64,000 nucleotides of DNA. Source: an uncultured Oscillospiraceae bacterium. GTDB lineage: Bacteria > Bacillota > Clostridia > Oscillospirales > Oscillospiraceae. The notes under the pieces are model-generated. The model was not told the origin of the DNA. It saw nothing but the letters and a program-made list of their open reading frames with translations, and made no database searches. Made by a program: the position numbers and the translations under genes. Below are positions 36,225 through 43,430 of this stretch, piece by piece. The stretch is taken from NCBI GenBank assembly GCA_910587395.1, contig CAJULJ010000002.1:62001-126000 (forward strand). Reading direction: 5' to 3'. Positions within the stretch are counted from its first letter, which is position 1, and each line of letters starts with the position of its first letter.

Positions 36225-36235
36225 TGGTCGTACCA
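36225..36235. promoter_or_regulatory. GntR/FadR-type operator in the gntR leader
   Basis: TGGTCGTACCA is a perfect palindrome of the TGGT-N3-ACCA form. It lies between the gntR promoter and start codon, which fits autoregulation. Confidence 0.75.
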
Positions 36236-36258
36236 CATGTCACAAGGACAGTTTATCA

Positions 36259-36286
36259 TCTATAATTGACAAAAACAACCGGTCAA
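36259..36286 (-). promoter_or_regulatory. promoter of gntR
   Basis: On the minus strand, -35 TTGACC (36281-36286), a 16-bp spacer and -10 TATAGA (36259-36264). Confidence 0.55.
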
Positions 36287-36328
36287 AACTGTGGATTTGA
36301 CAAATTAATTAGAAGCATATTCCGTATA

Positions 36329-36357
36329 TTGACGAAAAGACGGGGAAATGCTAAAAT
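36329..36357 (+). promoter_or_regulatory. promoter of the hypB-oxidoreductase-hypA operon
   Basis: -35 TTGACG (36329-36334), a 17-bp spacer and -10 TAAAAT (36352-36357) lie 41 bases ahead of hypB. Confidence 0.7.
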
Positions 36358-36368
36358 GTTAACAATAT

Positions 36369-36383
36369 CTGGTTGAACCAGAG
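36369..36383. promoter_or_regulatory. GntR/FadR-type operator in the hypB leader
   Basis: TCTGGTTGAACCAGA is a 7-1-7 palindrome (approximately 36368-36382) that contains TGGTTGAACCA at 36370-36380. It lies just downstream of the expected transcription start, a position suited to repression. Confidence 0.78.
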
Positions 36384-36398
36384 AGGAGAGGATATCCG

Positions 36399-37073
36399 AT
36401 GGATACGGTTCGGATTATTGAGGTGAAGCAGAGTGTCTTTGCCGACAACGACAAACGGGCGGCCCAGCTGCGAGAAGAGCTGAAAGAGAAGGGCATTTTC
36501 CTGCTCAATCTGATGAGCGCTCCAGGCTCGGGCAAGACCACCACCCTGACGCGCACGGTGGAGCTGTTGAAGGACGAGATGAAGATCGGCGTCATGGAGG
36601 CGGACATCGACTCCGACGTGGACGCCCGGACCATGGCGGCGGCAGGGGTGAAGTCCATCCAGCTCCACACCGGCGGCATGTGCCACCTGGACGCGGACAT
36701 GACCCGCCAGGGCCTGGACGAGCTCATCGACAACGACGTGGAGCTGGCCGTTTTGGAGAATGTGGGCAATCTGGTCTGCCCCGCCGAGTTTGACACGGGG
36801 GCGGTAAAGAACGCCGCCATCCTGTCCGTCCCTGAGGGGGACGACAAGCCGCTGAAATACCCGCTGATGTTCCAGGTCTGCGATGTGGTGCTCATCAATA
36901 AGATTGACGTGGCCCCTTACTTTGACTTCGACCTGGAGCGGTGCACGGAATACATTCGGATGCGCAACCCGGACGCGAAAGTCATCCCCATCTGCGCCAA
37001 GACCGGCGAAGGCGTGGAGGAATGGGCCTGCTGGCTTCGCCAGCAGGTCAGAGATTGGCAGAGAGGAGAGTAA
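36399..37073 (+). CDS. hypB: hydrogenase/urease nickel incorporation GTPase HypB
   Basis: HypB is the SIMIBI GTPase that inserts nickel with HypA. The 224-residue product shows the P-loop NLMSAPGSGKTTTL, EADIDSDVDARTM, the metal-site GGMCHLDADM with the conserved Cys-His, LENVGNLVCPAEFD, and LINKID for guanine specificity. The N-terminal His-rich or CxxCGC nickel-storage segments of some homologues are absent. GAGAGGAG precedes the ATG. The downstream oxidoreductase starts 3 bases after its stop. No hydrogenase or urease gene is visible nearby. Confidence 0.95.
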   Translation: MDTVRIIEVKQSVFADNDKRAAQLREELKEKGIFLLNLMSAPGSGKTTTLTRTVELLKDEMKIGVMEADIDSDVDARTMAAAGVKSIQLHTGGMCHLDADMTRQGLDELIDNDVELAVLENVGNLVCPAEFDTGAVKNAAILSVPEGDDKPLKYPLMFQVCDVVLINKIDVAPYFDFDLERCTEYIRMRNPDAKVIPICAKTGEGVEEWACWLRQQVRDWQRGE

Positions 37074-37075
37074 TC

Positions 37076-39865
37076 ATGGGTAAAACGAACTTCCCCCTGG
37101 ACGAAAGCAAGCTGCCCTTTGAGATTCCCAAGACGGATCAGCCTCGGGAGAAAATCGTCAAGCTGGGCAGGATGATCACAGACCGGGTGCCCGCCAAGCT
37201 CCACGGCGTCACGGCCGGGGACCCGGAGTACTGGGGTCTGGCCGGGCTGGTAACCGACGAGATGGCCGACGTGGCCATGAAGATGAAGGTGCGCAAGCCC
37301 AAAACCTTCGAGCAGATTCAAAAGCTCACCGGCATGGACCCGGACAAGCTGAAAAAGGTGCTGGACGAGATGTGCCTCATCGGCCTCGTCGAGTACCACT
37401 GGGAGAATCTGGACGGCAAGAACCCCGACCACGAAAAGCGGTACGTCCTGCCCATGTTCGTGCCGGGCAGCGCGGAGTTTTTCAACATGCGCCACGTCCA
37501 GATCGAGGAGCACCCGGAGGTCACCGCCTTTTTCGAGCGCATGACCTTCCTGCCCTTGGAGAAGATCACCCCCATGGTACCCCCCGGAGGGGCGGGCATC
37601 GGAATGCACGTCATCCCCGTGGAGAAGGCCATCGGCGTGGAGAACAAGTCCATCTCCATCGAGCACATCTCCCACTGGCTGAAAAAGTACGGCAAATTCG
37701 CCGCCTCCCCCTGCTCCTGCCGCATGAGCCGGGCCCGCATGGGCGAGGGCTGCGGCGACGACCCGGAGGGCTGGTGCGTGGCCGTGGGCGACATGGCCGA
37801 TTACGTGGTGGAGACCGACAAGGGGGGGCGCTACATCACCTATGAGGAGGCCCTGGAAATCTTCCAGAAGGCGGAGGACAACGGCTTCGTCCACCAGATC
37901 ACCAACATCGACGGCGAGGAGAAAATTTTCGCCATCTGCAACTGCAACGTCAACGTCTGCAACGCCCTGCGCACCTCTCAGCTCTTCAACACGCCCAATA
38001 TGAGCCGCTCGGCCTATGTGGCAAGGGTGGAGGAGGAAAAGTGCGTGGCCTGCGGCGGCTGCGTGGAGGTCTGCCCCGCCGGAGCCGCCAAGCTGGGCCA
38101 GAAGCTGTGCACCACCCACGGCCCCGTCCAGTATCCCCGCCAGGAGCTGCCCGACGAGGTGAAGTGGGGCCCGGAGAAATGGTCCGTCGACTACCGGGAC
38201 AAAAACCGGATCAACACCCACGAGACGGGCACCGCCCCCTGCAAAACCGCCTGCCCCGCCCACATCGCGGTGCAGGGCTACCTCAAGCTGGCCGCCCAGG
38301 GCAAGTACACCGAGGCGCTGGAGCTCATCAAGAAGGAAAATCCCTTCCCCGCCGTGTGCGGCCGGGTTTGCAACCGCCGCTGCGAGGACGCGTGCACCCG
38401 GGGCGCCATCGATCAGGCCGTGGCCATCGACGAGGTCAAAAAGTTCATTGCCCAGCAGGACCTGAACGCTGAGCACCGCTTTGTGCCCCAAAAGGTCATT
38501 CCCAAGCTGGAGGGCGAGTTCTCCCAGAAAATTGCCGTCATCGGCGGCGGCCCGGCGGGCCTGTCCTGCGCGTTCTACCTGGCCCTCAAGGGCTACGAGC
38601 CCACCGTGTTCGAGAAAAACAAGGAGCTGGGCGGCATGCTCCGCTACGGCATCCCCTCCTTCAAGCTGGAGAAGGATGTCATCGACGCCGAAATCGACAT
38701 CATCCGCGCCCTGGGCGTGGACTTCCGCTGCGGGGTCGAGGTGGGCAGGGACCTGACCCTGGACGACCTGCGCTCGCAGGGCTACGAGGCGTTCTACATC
38801 GCCATCGGCTGCCAGCGGGGCCGCCTGCCCGGCATCCCCGGCGAGTCCTCCCAGGGCGTGTGGTCCGCCGTGGAGTTCCTGCGCACGGCTCTGGCCGACG
38901 AGGGAACGAAGGTCCCCGGCAAAACCGTGGTGGTCGGCGGCGGCAACGTGGCCATCGACGCCGCCCGCACCGCCCACCGCTGCGGCGCGGATGAGGTCCG
39001 GATGTACTGCCTGGAGCCCCGTGACAAAATGCCCGCCTCCCTGGAGGAGATCGCCGAGGCCGAGGAGGAGAGCATCGCCATCCACTGCGGCTGGGGCCCC
39101 AAGGAGGTGCTCACCGAGAACGGCAGGGTGTCCGGCGTGGTATTCATGAAGTGCACCAGCGTGTGGGACGATCAGGGCCGTTTCGCCCCCCAGTACGACG
39201 AGCAGGACACCATCACCGTCCCCTGCGACCATGTGGTGCTCTCCATCGGCCAGAGCGTGGAGTGGGGTGATCTGCTGGAGGGCAGCAAGGTGGAGCTTGC
39301 CCGGGGCGGCTGGGCCAAGGCCGACGCCAGGACCTACCAGACCGCACAGCCCGACGTGTTCGTGGGCGGCGACGTGTACACCGGCCCCAAGTTCGCCATC
39401 GACGCCATCGCCGCGGGGAAGGAGGCCGCCGTCTCCCTCCACCGCTTTGTCCAGCCCAATACCAGCATGACCATCGGCCGGGACCCCCGGTACTTCGTGG
39501 AGCTGGACAAAAACGTCATCAAGGTGGAGCAGTACGACACCGCTTCCCGCCAGATCCCCGGCATGGACGACAGCTTCGACTGGAAAAAATCCTTCCGGGA
39601 CGCCAAGCGCACCTTCACCGAGGCGCAGGTCAAGGCGGAGACCGCCCGCTGCCTGGGCTGCGGCGCGTCCATCGTGGACCCCAACAAGTGCATCGGCTGC
39701 GGCTTGTGCACCACCCGCTGCGAGTTCGACGCCATTCATCTCCACCGGGACCGCCCGGAGTGCTCCACCATGGTAAAGTCGGAGGACAAGATGAAGGCCA
39801 TCCTGCCCAACATGCTCAAGCGGGAGATCAAAATCAAGCGGGCCGCCCGCAGGAATAAGAAATAA
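37076..39865 (+). CDS. multi-domain Fe-S/FAD oxidoreductase (winged-helix + ferredoxin + GltD/NfnB-like)
   Basis: This 929-residue cytosolic protein reads in order as follows. A helical/winged-helix N-terminus (about 55-130) is followed by a Cys-containing domain (C213, C215, C226, C234, C288, C290, C295). A 4Fe-4S ferredoxin site lies at C323, C326, C329 and C333. The GltD-type N-terminal cluster region has C389, C393, C428, C432, C436 and C440. An FAD domain (VIGGGPAGLSC near 489), an NAD(P)H domain (VVVGGGNVAIDAA near 620) and a C-terminal Fe-S segment (C859, C862, C872, C875, C878, C882) complete it. It could move electrons between NAD(P)H and ferredoxin. It lies between hypB and hypA, an unusual position. 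Substrate and partner are unknown. Confidence 0.9.
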   Translation: MGKTNFPLDESKLPFEIPKTDQPREKIVKLGRMITDRVPAKLHGVTAGDPEYWGLAGLVTDEMADVAMKMKVRKPKTFEQIQKLTGMDPDKLKKVLDEMCLIGLVEYHWENLDGKNPDHEKRYVLPMFVPGSAEFFNMRHVQIEEHPEVTAFFERMTFLPLEKITPMVPPGGAGIGMHVIPVEKAIGVENKSISIEHISHWLKKYGKFAASPCSCRMSRARMGEGCGDDPEGWCVAVGDMADYVVETDKGGRYITYEEALEIFQKAEDNGFVHQITNIDGEEKIFAICNCNVNVCNALRTSQLFNTPNMSRSAYVARVEEEKCVACGGCVEVCPAGAAKLGQKLCTTHGPVQYPRQELPDEVKWGPEKWSVDYRDKNRINTHETGTAPCKTACPAHIAVQGYLKLAAQGKYTEALELIKKENPFPAVCGRVCNRRCEDACTRGAIDQAVAIDEVKKFIAQQDLNAEHRFVPQKVIPKLEGEFSQKIAVIGGGPAGLSCAFYLALKGYEPTVFEKNKELGGMLRYGIPSFKLEKDVIDAEIDIIRALGVDFRCGVEVGRDLTLDDLRSQGYEAFYIAIGCQRGRLPGIPGESSQGVWSAVEFLRTALADEGTKVPGKTVVVGGGNVAIDAARTAHRCGADEVRMYCLEPRDKMPASLEEIAEAEEESIAIHCGWGPKEVLTENGRVSGVVFMKCTSVWDDQGRFAPQYDEQDTITVPCDHVVLSIGQSVEWGDLLEGSKVELARGGWAKADARTYQTAQPDVFVGGDVYTGPKFAIDAIAAGKEAAVSLHRFVQPNTSMTIGRDPRYFVELDKNVIKVEQYDTASRQIPGMDDSFDWKKSFRDAKRTFTEAQVKAETARCLGCGASIVDPNKCIGCGLCTTRCEFDAIHLHRDRPECSTMVKSEDKMKAILPNMLKREIKIKRAARRNKK

Positions 39866-39868
39866 GCC

Positions 39869-40213
39869 ATGCACGAACTGGGCATCGTGTTCCACATCAT
39901 CAAAAGCGTGGAAAGCGTGGCGGCGGACAACGATTTGGAGAACGTGTCCGCCGTGGTGCTGGAGCTGGGCGAGGTGTCCGGCGTGGTGCCGGACTACCTC
40001 ACCGACTGCTGGAAGTGGGCGGCGGCGAAATCTGAGCTGATGAGCGGCTCGCAGCTGAAAATCGAGACGCTGCCCGCCGTCACCCGCTGCGATAGCTGCG
40101 GAAAGGATTACCCTACCGTGGCCCACGGCAAAACCTGCCCCCACTGCCGGAGCGGGGACACCTGGCTCCTCACCGGCAATGAGGTCAACATCAAGGAGAT
40201 CGAAGCGTACTGA
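39869..40213 (+). CDS. hypA: hydrogenase nickel incorporation metallochaperone HypA
   Basis: This 114-residue nickel metallochaperone begins MHELGIV, the nickel-binding N-terminal M-H-E. It carries the structural zinc site as two CxxC pairs (CDSCGKDYP and CPHCRSG). LEVGE/LELGEVSGVVPDYL-type HypA core residues are present. It starts 3 bases after the oxidoreductase stop. Together with hypB it implies delivery of nickel to an enzyme encoded elsewhere, or to a target in this operon not yet recognised. Confidence 0.94.
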   Translation: MHELGIVFHIIKSVESVAADNDLENVSAVVLELGEVSGVVPDYLTDCWKWAAAKSELMSGSQLKIETLPAVTRCDSCGKDYPTVAHGKTCPHCRSGDTWLLTGNEVNIKEIEAY

Positions 40214-40292
40214 CCAACGCCCTTCCCCGGTCCGACGGGACCCGCGAAAGAGAGAGAAAACAGGGACAATTCCCCAAAAGGAGGACAAAACA

Positions 40293-41336
40293 ATGCTATT
40301 TCAAGTCTATGGCGACGGCGCGGGCTGGCAGCTGCTGGGCTGGCTGCTGGTGTTCACGGCGCTGATTCTGGCCAACGAGTTCGCCCGGCGCAGCAAGCTG
40401 GGCGGCATCATCTGCTTCCTGGCCCTGCCCGGCGTGCTCACCGTGTACTTCATCGCCATCTACGTCTGCGCCGGTATGGGCATGGACTGGGCGCTGAACA
40501 ACCAGACCTACGTCCACATGAACAGCTGGTTCCACTATGCCAAGCTGTACGCCGCCACCGCGGGCTGTATCGGCTTCATGATGCTCAAGTACAAGTGGAG
40601 CATCGGCAAAACCCACTGGTTCAAAGCCTTCCCCTTCGTCATCGTGGCCATCAACATCCTCATCGCCGTGGTCAGCGACTTTGAGTCCGGCGTGAAGGGC
40701 CTCATGTCCCTTGCCCAGAACGGCGACCGCTGGTGGCTGTCCAGCGAGAACGTGTGGCTCTACGGCGGCTGGTGGAACTGGGTCAACGGCATCGCGGGCA
40801 TCATCAACATCCTGTGCATGACCGGCTGGTGGGGCATCTACACCTCCAAAAAGCATGACGACATGCTCTGGCCCGACATGACCTTCCTGTACATCCTGGC
40901 CTACGACCTGTGGAACTTCGAGTACACCTACAACAACCTGCCCACTCACGCCTGGTACTGCGGCCTGGCCCTGCTGCTGGCCCCCACCTTCGCCAACGCC
41001 CTGTGGAACAAGGGCGGCTGGATTCAGAACCGGGCCAACACCCTGGCCCTGTGGTGCATGTTCGCCCAGGTGTTCCCCCTGTTCCAGGACGCCAGCCGGT
41101 TCACCGTCATCCCCGTGCTGTACGCCGACGGCGTGATGAACGCCGCCGTCCGTCCCACCGCCGCCGATCCCACCATGCAGGGCGTCATTGCCGTCGTTAC
41201 ACTGATGGTGAACGTGGTGGTGCTGGGCATCATCATCAAGCGCTCCATCGAGCAGAAGAAGAACCCCTACAAAAACGAGATCTTCACCGATCAGCGGGAC
41301 TTCCAGCTCGCCATGGCGCGGGCCGAGGGCAAGTGA
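40293..41336 (+). CDS. DUF5692 family integral membrane protein
   Basis: This 347-residue polytopic membrane protein has about nine hydrophobic segments and many Trp/Tyr residues (GWWNWVNGIAGIINIL, ILAYDLWNFEYTYNNLP). It agrees with the DUF5692 family, which has no assigned function; this naming is from memory of the pattern. The ATG at 40293 follows AAAAGGAGG. It is the last gene of the hypB operon, 79 bases after hypA, and a 15-bp hairpin follows. Its co-location suggests transport or a membrane electron role linked to the oxidoreductase. Confidence 0.75.
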   Translation: MLFQVYGDGAGWQLLGWLLVFTALILANEFARRSKLGGIICFLALPGVLTVYFIAIYVCAGMGMDWALNNQTYVHMNSWFHYAKLYAATAGCIGFMMLKYKWSIGKTHWFKAFPFVIVAINILIAVVSDFESGVKGLMSLAQNGDRWWLSSENVWLYGGWWNWVNGIAGIINILCMTGWWGIYTSKKHDDMLWPDMTFLYILAYDLWNFEYTYNNLPTHAWYCGLALLLAPTFANALWNKGGWIQNRANTLALWCMFAQVFPLFQDASRFTVIPVLYADGVMNAAVRPTAADPTMQGVIAVVTLMVNVVVLGIIIKRSIEQKKNPYKNEIFTDQRDFQLAMARAEGK

Positions 41337-41372
41337 GCTCCTCCCGCCGCCGGGGAACGAACATGGTCAGAA

Positions 41373-41406
41373 AACGGCTGTCCGCGATTTTTCGCGGACA
41401 GCCGTT
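41373..41406. terminator. 15-bp perfect hairpin after the hypB operon
   Basis: AACGGCTGTCCGCGA (41373-41387) pairs exactly with TCGCGGACAGCCGTT (41392-41406) around TTTT. There is no clear T-tract, so termination strength is uncertain. Confidence 0.65.
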
Positions 41407-41417
41407 CCAATTACCCC

Positions 41418-41446
41418 TTGCAATATCGGACCGATTCTGCTATAAT
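41418..41446 (+). promoter_or_regulatory. strong promoter of a putative RNA/leader
   Basis: -35 TTGCAA (41418-41423), a 17-bp spacer and consensus TATAAT (41441-41446). No start codon with a ribosome site follows for over 300 bases. Confidence 0.75.
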
Positions 41447-41552
41447 CGACATGGAAAGCAAAAATGCGGCAGCCCGTGGGTGTTCGCGCACCCACGGGCC
41501 TGCACAGGTGACAGCCCACCCGCACAACGGCCAATGGCCGCACCGCACACCT

Positions 41553-41581
41553 ATTATACGACAAACTCTCCCTTTTCGCAA
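41553..41581 (-). promoter_or_regulatory. opposing promoter inside the same intergenic region
   Basis: On the minus strand, -35 TTGCGA (41576-41581), a 17-bp spacer and consensus TATAAT (41553-41558). Its transcript would meet the 11-bp hairpin at 41472-41499 followed by ATTTTTG, giving an antisense RNA of about 90 nt. Confidence 0.55.
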
Positions 41582-41658
41582 GGGGGCATTTTGCCGTAGT
41601 CCCTGATAGCTGTGTCCGCGCGCCGGAGGCTTACGCACAGAAGGCTTATGCTCTTTTG

Positions 41659-41691
41659 CGCCGTGTGGGGTAAAACCTGCACGGCGTTTTT
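41659..41691 (+). terminator. intrinsic terminator ahead of the 162-residue membrane protein gene
   Basis: CGCCGTG (41659-41665) pairs with CACGGCG (41680-41686), followed by TTTTTGTTTT. Confidence 0.8.
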
Positions 41692-41785
41692 GTTTTCCCC
41701 CGGTCCGCCGGCCTCTGGGGGCGCAAGCCCCCGGAGGGGGCTGTGGTGGGGAAAACGGATACAGACGGAGAAAAGGAGGCCGGCA

Positions 41786-42274
41786 GTGCTTGCGGGAGAC
41801 ATCAGAATAGGGAAAGACATTATCATCGGCACGGGGGACATCATTCTGGCTGCCATGTTCCTGCTGTGCGCGGTGTTCTGGGTGTGCCTGGCGGTGGCGG
41901 AGATTCGCGGCCTCAGGCTCGAGCGGGCACAGATCCGGGCCGCCCAGGGGGTGGAGATCGCCCAGGGGGTCACCCTGTTCCAGGGCATGCAGGCGTACTA
42001 CGGGGAAGAAGGGACATGGTATCTGTGCTGCCGGACGGTCCTCGTGCGTCTCAGCGGCCCGGGGCCCAGCTTCCGGGTCGGAACCCTGCGCGGCGACGGG
42101 GGCATCGACCACCTTGAGCTGAGCGTGATGGACAATCGGTTTGAATGGCTGGGCGAGGAGGAGCAGGAGGCCCTGCTCCGCGCCATGGCCCAGGCTGCGG
42201 AGAAACGCAGGTCCGCTTCCAGCGCGAAAAAGGGGCCCGGCGGCAAGCGCCCCGAGCCGCGTAAGCTCCCATGA
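41786..42274 (+). CDS. hypothetical protein with one membrane segment
   Basis: This 162-residue protein of unknown function has one N-terminal transmembrane helix (about residues 18-40, TGDIILAAMFLLCAVFWVCLAVA). A soluble domain follows with RLERAQIRAAQGVEIAQG and CCRTVLVRLSGPGPSFRVG, and the C-terminus is Lys/Arg/Pro-rich. GTG at 41786 is taken as start because AAGGAGG lies 6 bases upstream; the frame is open further 5' but through the terminator. It is expressed, if at all, by read-through of that terminator or from an unseen promoter. Confidence 0.6.
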   Translation: MLAGDIRIGKDIIIGTGDIILAAMFLLCAVFWVCLAVAEIRGLRLERAQIRAAQGVEIAQGVTLFQGMQAYYGEEGTWYLCCRTVLVRLSGPGPSFRVGTLRGDGGIDHLELSVMDNRFEWLGEEEQEALLRAMAQAAEKRRSASSAKKGPGGKRPEPRKLP

Positions 42275-42277
42275 ACC

Positions 42278-42331
42278 AACGGCGGGATATCCTGACAGCT
42301 CCCCCTGGACTGTCAAAATATTCCCGCCGTT
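42278..42331 (+). terminator. large nested hairpin, probable terminator
   Basis: AACGGCGGGA (42278-42287) pairs with TCCCGCCGTT (42322-42331). ATAT/ATAT and TGACAG/CTGTCA stems are nested inside, and CTATTTTC follows. Confidence 0.75.
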
Positions 42332-42480
42332 CTATTTTCTGCGTTTTCTCCAAAGGGCCGGGATAAGGCCCCCTCGGGCTTGGGAAAATAGATGAAACGC
42401 TTCCGTCTGTTTACAGACTGTTCACAAAATATCCACGAAACATCCACACATTCCCTGGGGCCCGGACTATAATGTGCCTA

Positions 42481-42502
42481 CCGTGAAGGGAACGCTTCAC
42501 GG
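42481..42502 (+). promoter_or_regulatory. inverted repeat in the leader of the 33-residue ORF
   Basis: CCGTGAAG (42481-42488) and CTTCACGG (42495-42502) are exact complements around GGAACG. They lie just after a TATAAT (42468-42473) with no clear -35 box, so this may be an operator or a 5' hairpin. Confidence 0.55.
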
Positions 42503-42530
42503 CAAATCCCCCGCAGAAAGGAAGTAAAAA

Positions 42531-42632
42531 ATGATGTATATGCTCAATTATAAGAACACCTGCCGGCGCAGGACTCCGCTGATGCAGCGCATTGCCGCCT
42601 TCTTCAGCAGCATGGCCGCCGCCACCGAGTAA
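42531..42632 (+). CDS. small ORF, 33 residues, amphipathic
   Basis: ATG at 42531 follows AAAGGAAG by 6-7 bases and opens a 33-codon frame. The peptide starts MMYMLNYKNTCRRRTPLM and ends with a short hydrophobic, Ala-rich helix (IAAFFSSMAAATE). A TATAAT-like -10 with a hairpin lies upstream, and an inverted repeat (about 42639-42670, CCCGTCAGACGCG / CGCGTCTGGCGGG) lies downstream like a terminator. No family is recognised. The dedicated signals at both ends argue that it is real. Confidence 0.5.
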   Translation: MMYMLNYKNTCRRRTPLMQRIAAFFSSMAAATE

Positions 42633-42738
42633 TCCGGCCCGTCAGACGCGCAAGCCCGCGTCTGGCGGGTCGGAGCCGTTTTGGGACAGGTTCCATAAAC
42701 AGACCGCCCATGGCTCTGCCGTGGGCGGTCCGCGTTTC

Positions 42739-43308
42739 TCACTTCATCAGCCCGGCCCCGGTGCTCCAGGCCTGCCCCACCTTCTCGCCCACGGCGTAAT
42801 AGCCGCTCTGGAACTGGTCGAACACAAAGGCGTTGAGCTTGGTGGGGTCCACCCGGCCCTTCTCGTCCAGCGCGGACTCCTCCGCCAGCGTGCCCACAAT
42901 CTCGCCCAGCACTCGGAAGCCGTAGGCCGTGTGCTGGCACTCCGCCACCCTGCACTCCAGGGTCAGAGGGAACTCCTCCACCACGGGGGCGTCCACCTTT
43001 TCGCTCCTGACGGCGTGGAGCCCGCTGCGCGCGAATTTGTCCGCCATCTTGTTGCCGCTGGCGATGCCGAAGAAATCCGCCGCCTCGATGTGGGGGATGT
43101 CGGCGATGCTCAGAGTGAACGCGCCCCGCTTTTTGATGTTCTCCGAGGTCTTGTGGTCCTCGTCGATGTTCAAGGCCACCATGTTTGCGGCGCACACGCC
43201 GCCCCAGGCCATGTTCATCACGTCCACGGTGCCGTCCTCGTTGTAGGTGGAGATCATCAGCACGGGCATGGGGAAGGTGTAGGGCTTTACGCCAAGGTCT
43301 TTTTTCAT
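42739..43308 (-). CDS. flavin reductase family protein (flavoredoxin-like)
   Basis: This 189-residue FMN-binding split-barrel protein has PMPVLMISTYNEDGTVDVMNMAWGG at the N-terminus, the FMN-phosphate region, and IPHIEAADFFGIASG. It matches the flavoredoxin/flavin reductase family common in anaerobes, which transfer electrons from NAD(P)H or protein donors to flavin. AAGGAGG precedes the start. It is divergent from an HxlR regulator with an operator between, indicating redox- or electrophile-responsive control. Its partner is unknown. Confidence 0.88.
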   Translation of the reverse strand: MKKDLGVKPYTFPMPVLMISTYNEDGTVDVMNMAWGGVCAANMVALNIDEDHKTSENIKKRGAFTLSIADIPHIEAADFFGIASGNKMADKFARSGLHAVRSEKVDAPVVEEFPLTLECRVAECQHTAYGFRVLGEIVGTLAEESALDEKGRVDPTKLNAFVFDQFQSGYYAVGEKVGQAWSTGAGLMK

Positions 43309-43381
43309 AAAAATCTGCCTCCTTGAAATTTGGTCTGGACTTTTCGTCTGAAGCTATTATAATGGTTTTGGAAACAAAAAC

Positions 43382-43408
43382 AAGTACCCACCTTTTTGTT
43401 AGGTACTT
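43382..43408. promoter_or_regulatory. HxlR-type operator between the divergent flavin reductase and hxlR genes
   Basis: AAGTACC (43382-43388) and GGTACTT (43402-43408) form a perfect 7-bp inverted repeat with a 13-bp centre. GTACC/GGTAC half-sites fit those reported for DUF24/HxlR regulators. A TATAAT for the flavin reductase lies next to it on the minus strand. Confidence 0.7.
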
Positions 43409-43430
43409 ACATAAAGGAAAGTAAACGGCT

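Larger units (their letters stand above)
41453..41691 (+). ncRNA. candidate structured RNA or attenuator leader (about 240 nt)
   Basis: The segment between the promoter above and an intrinsic terminator has no credible ORF. It holds an 11-bp hairpin (41472-41482 with 41489-41499), smaller hairpins CGGCC/GGCCG and CCCTT/AAGGG, and a possible closing stem. In the closing stem GG(aaa)GCAAAA near the 5' end pairs with TTTTGC-GCC near 41654-41662. The closing stem and the terminator stem compete for the same bases. It is either a free RNA or the leader of the gene at 41786. No known RNA family is recognised. Confidence 0.45.

Noticed and set aside
36917..40288. 1123-codon minus-strand open frame opposite the oxidoreductase and hypA
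   Set aside because: Spans several real genes on the other strand, has no start signal and only low-complexity antisense composition.
41453..41691. Assignment of the intergenic transcript to 6S RNA, SRP RNA, RNase P RNA or a cobalamin riboswitch
   Set aside because: None of the conserved signatures (for example the SRP GGAAGGAAGCA loop or the RNase P GAGGAAAGUCC) is present.
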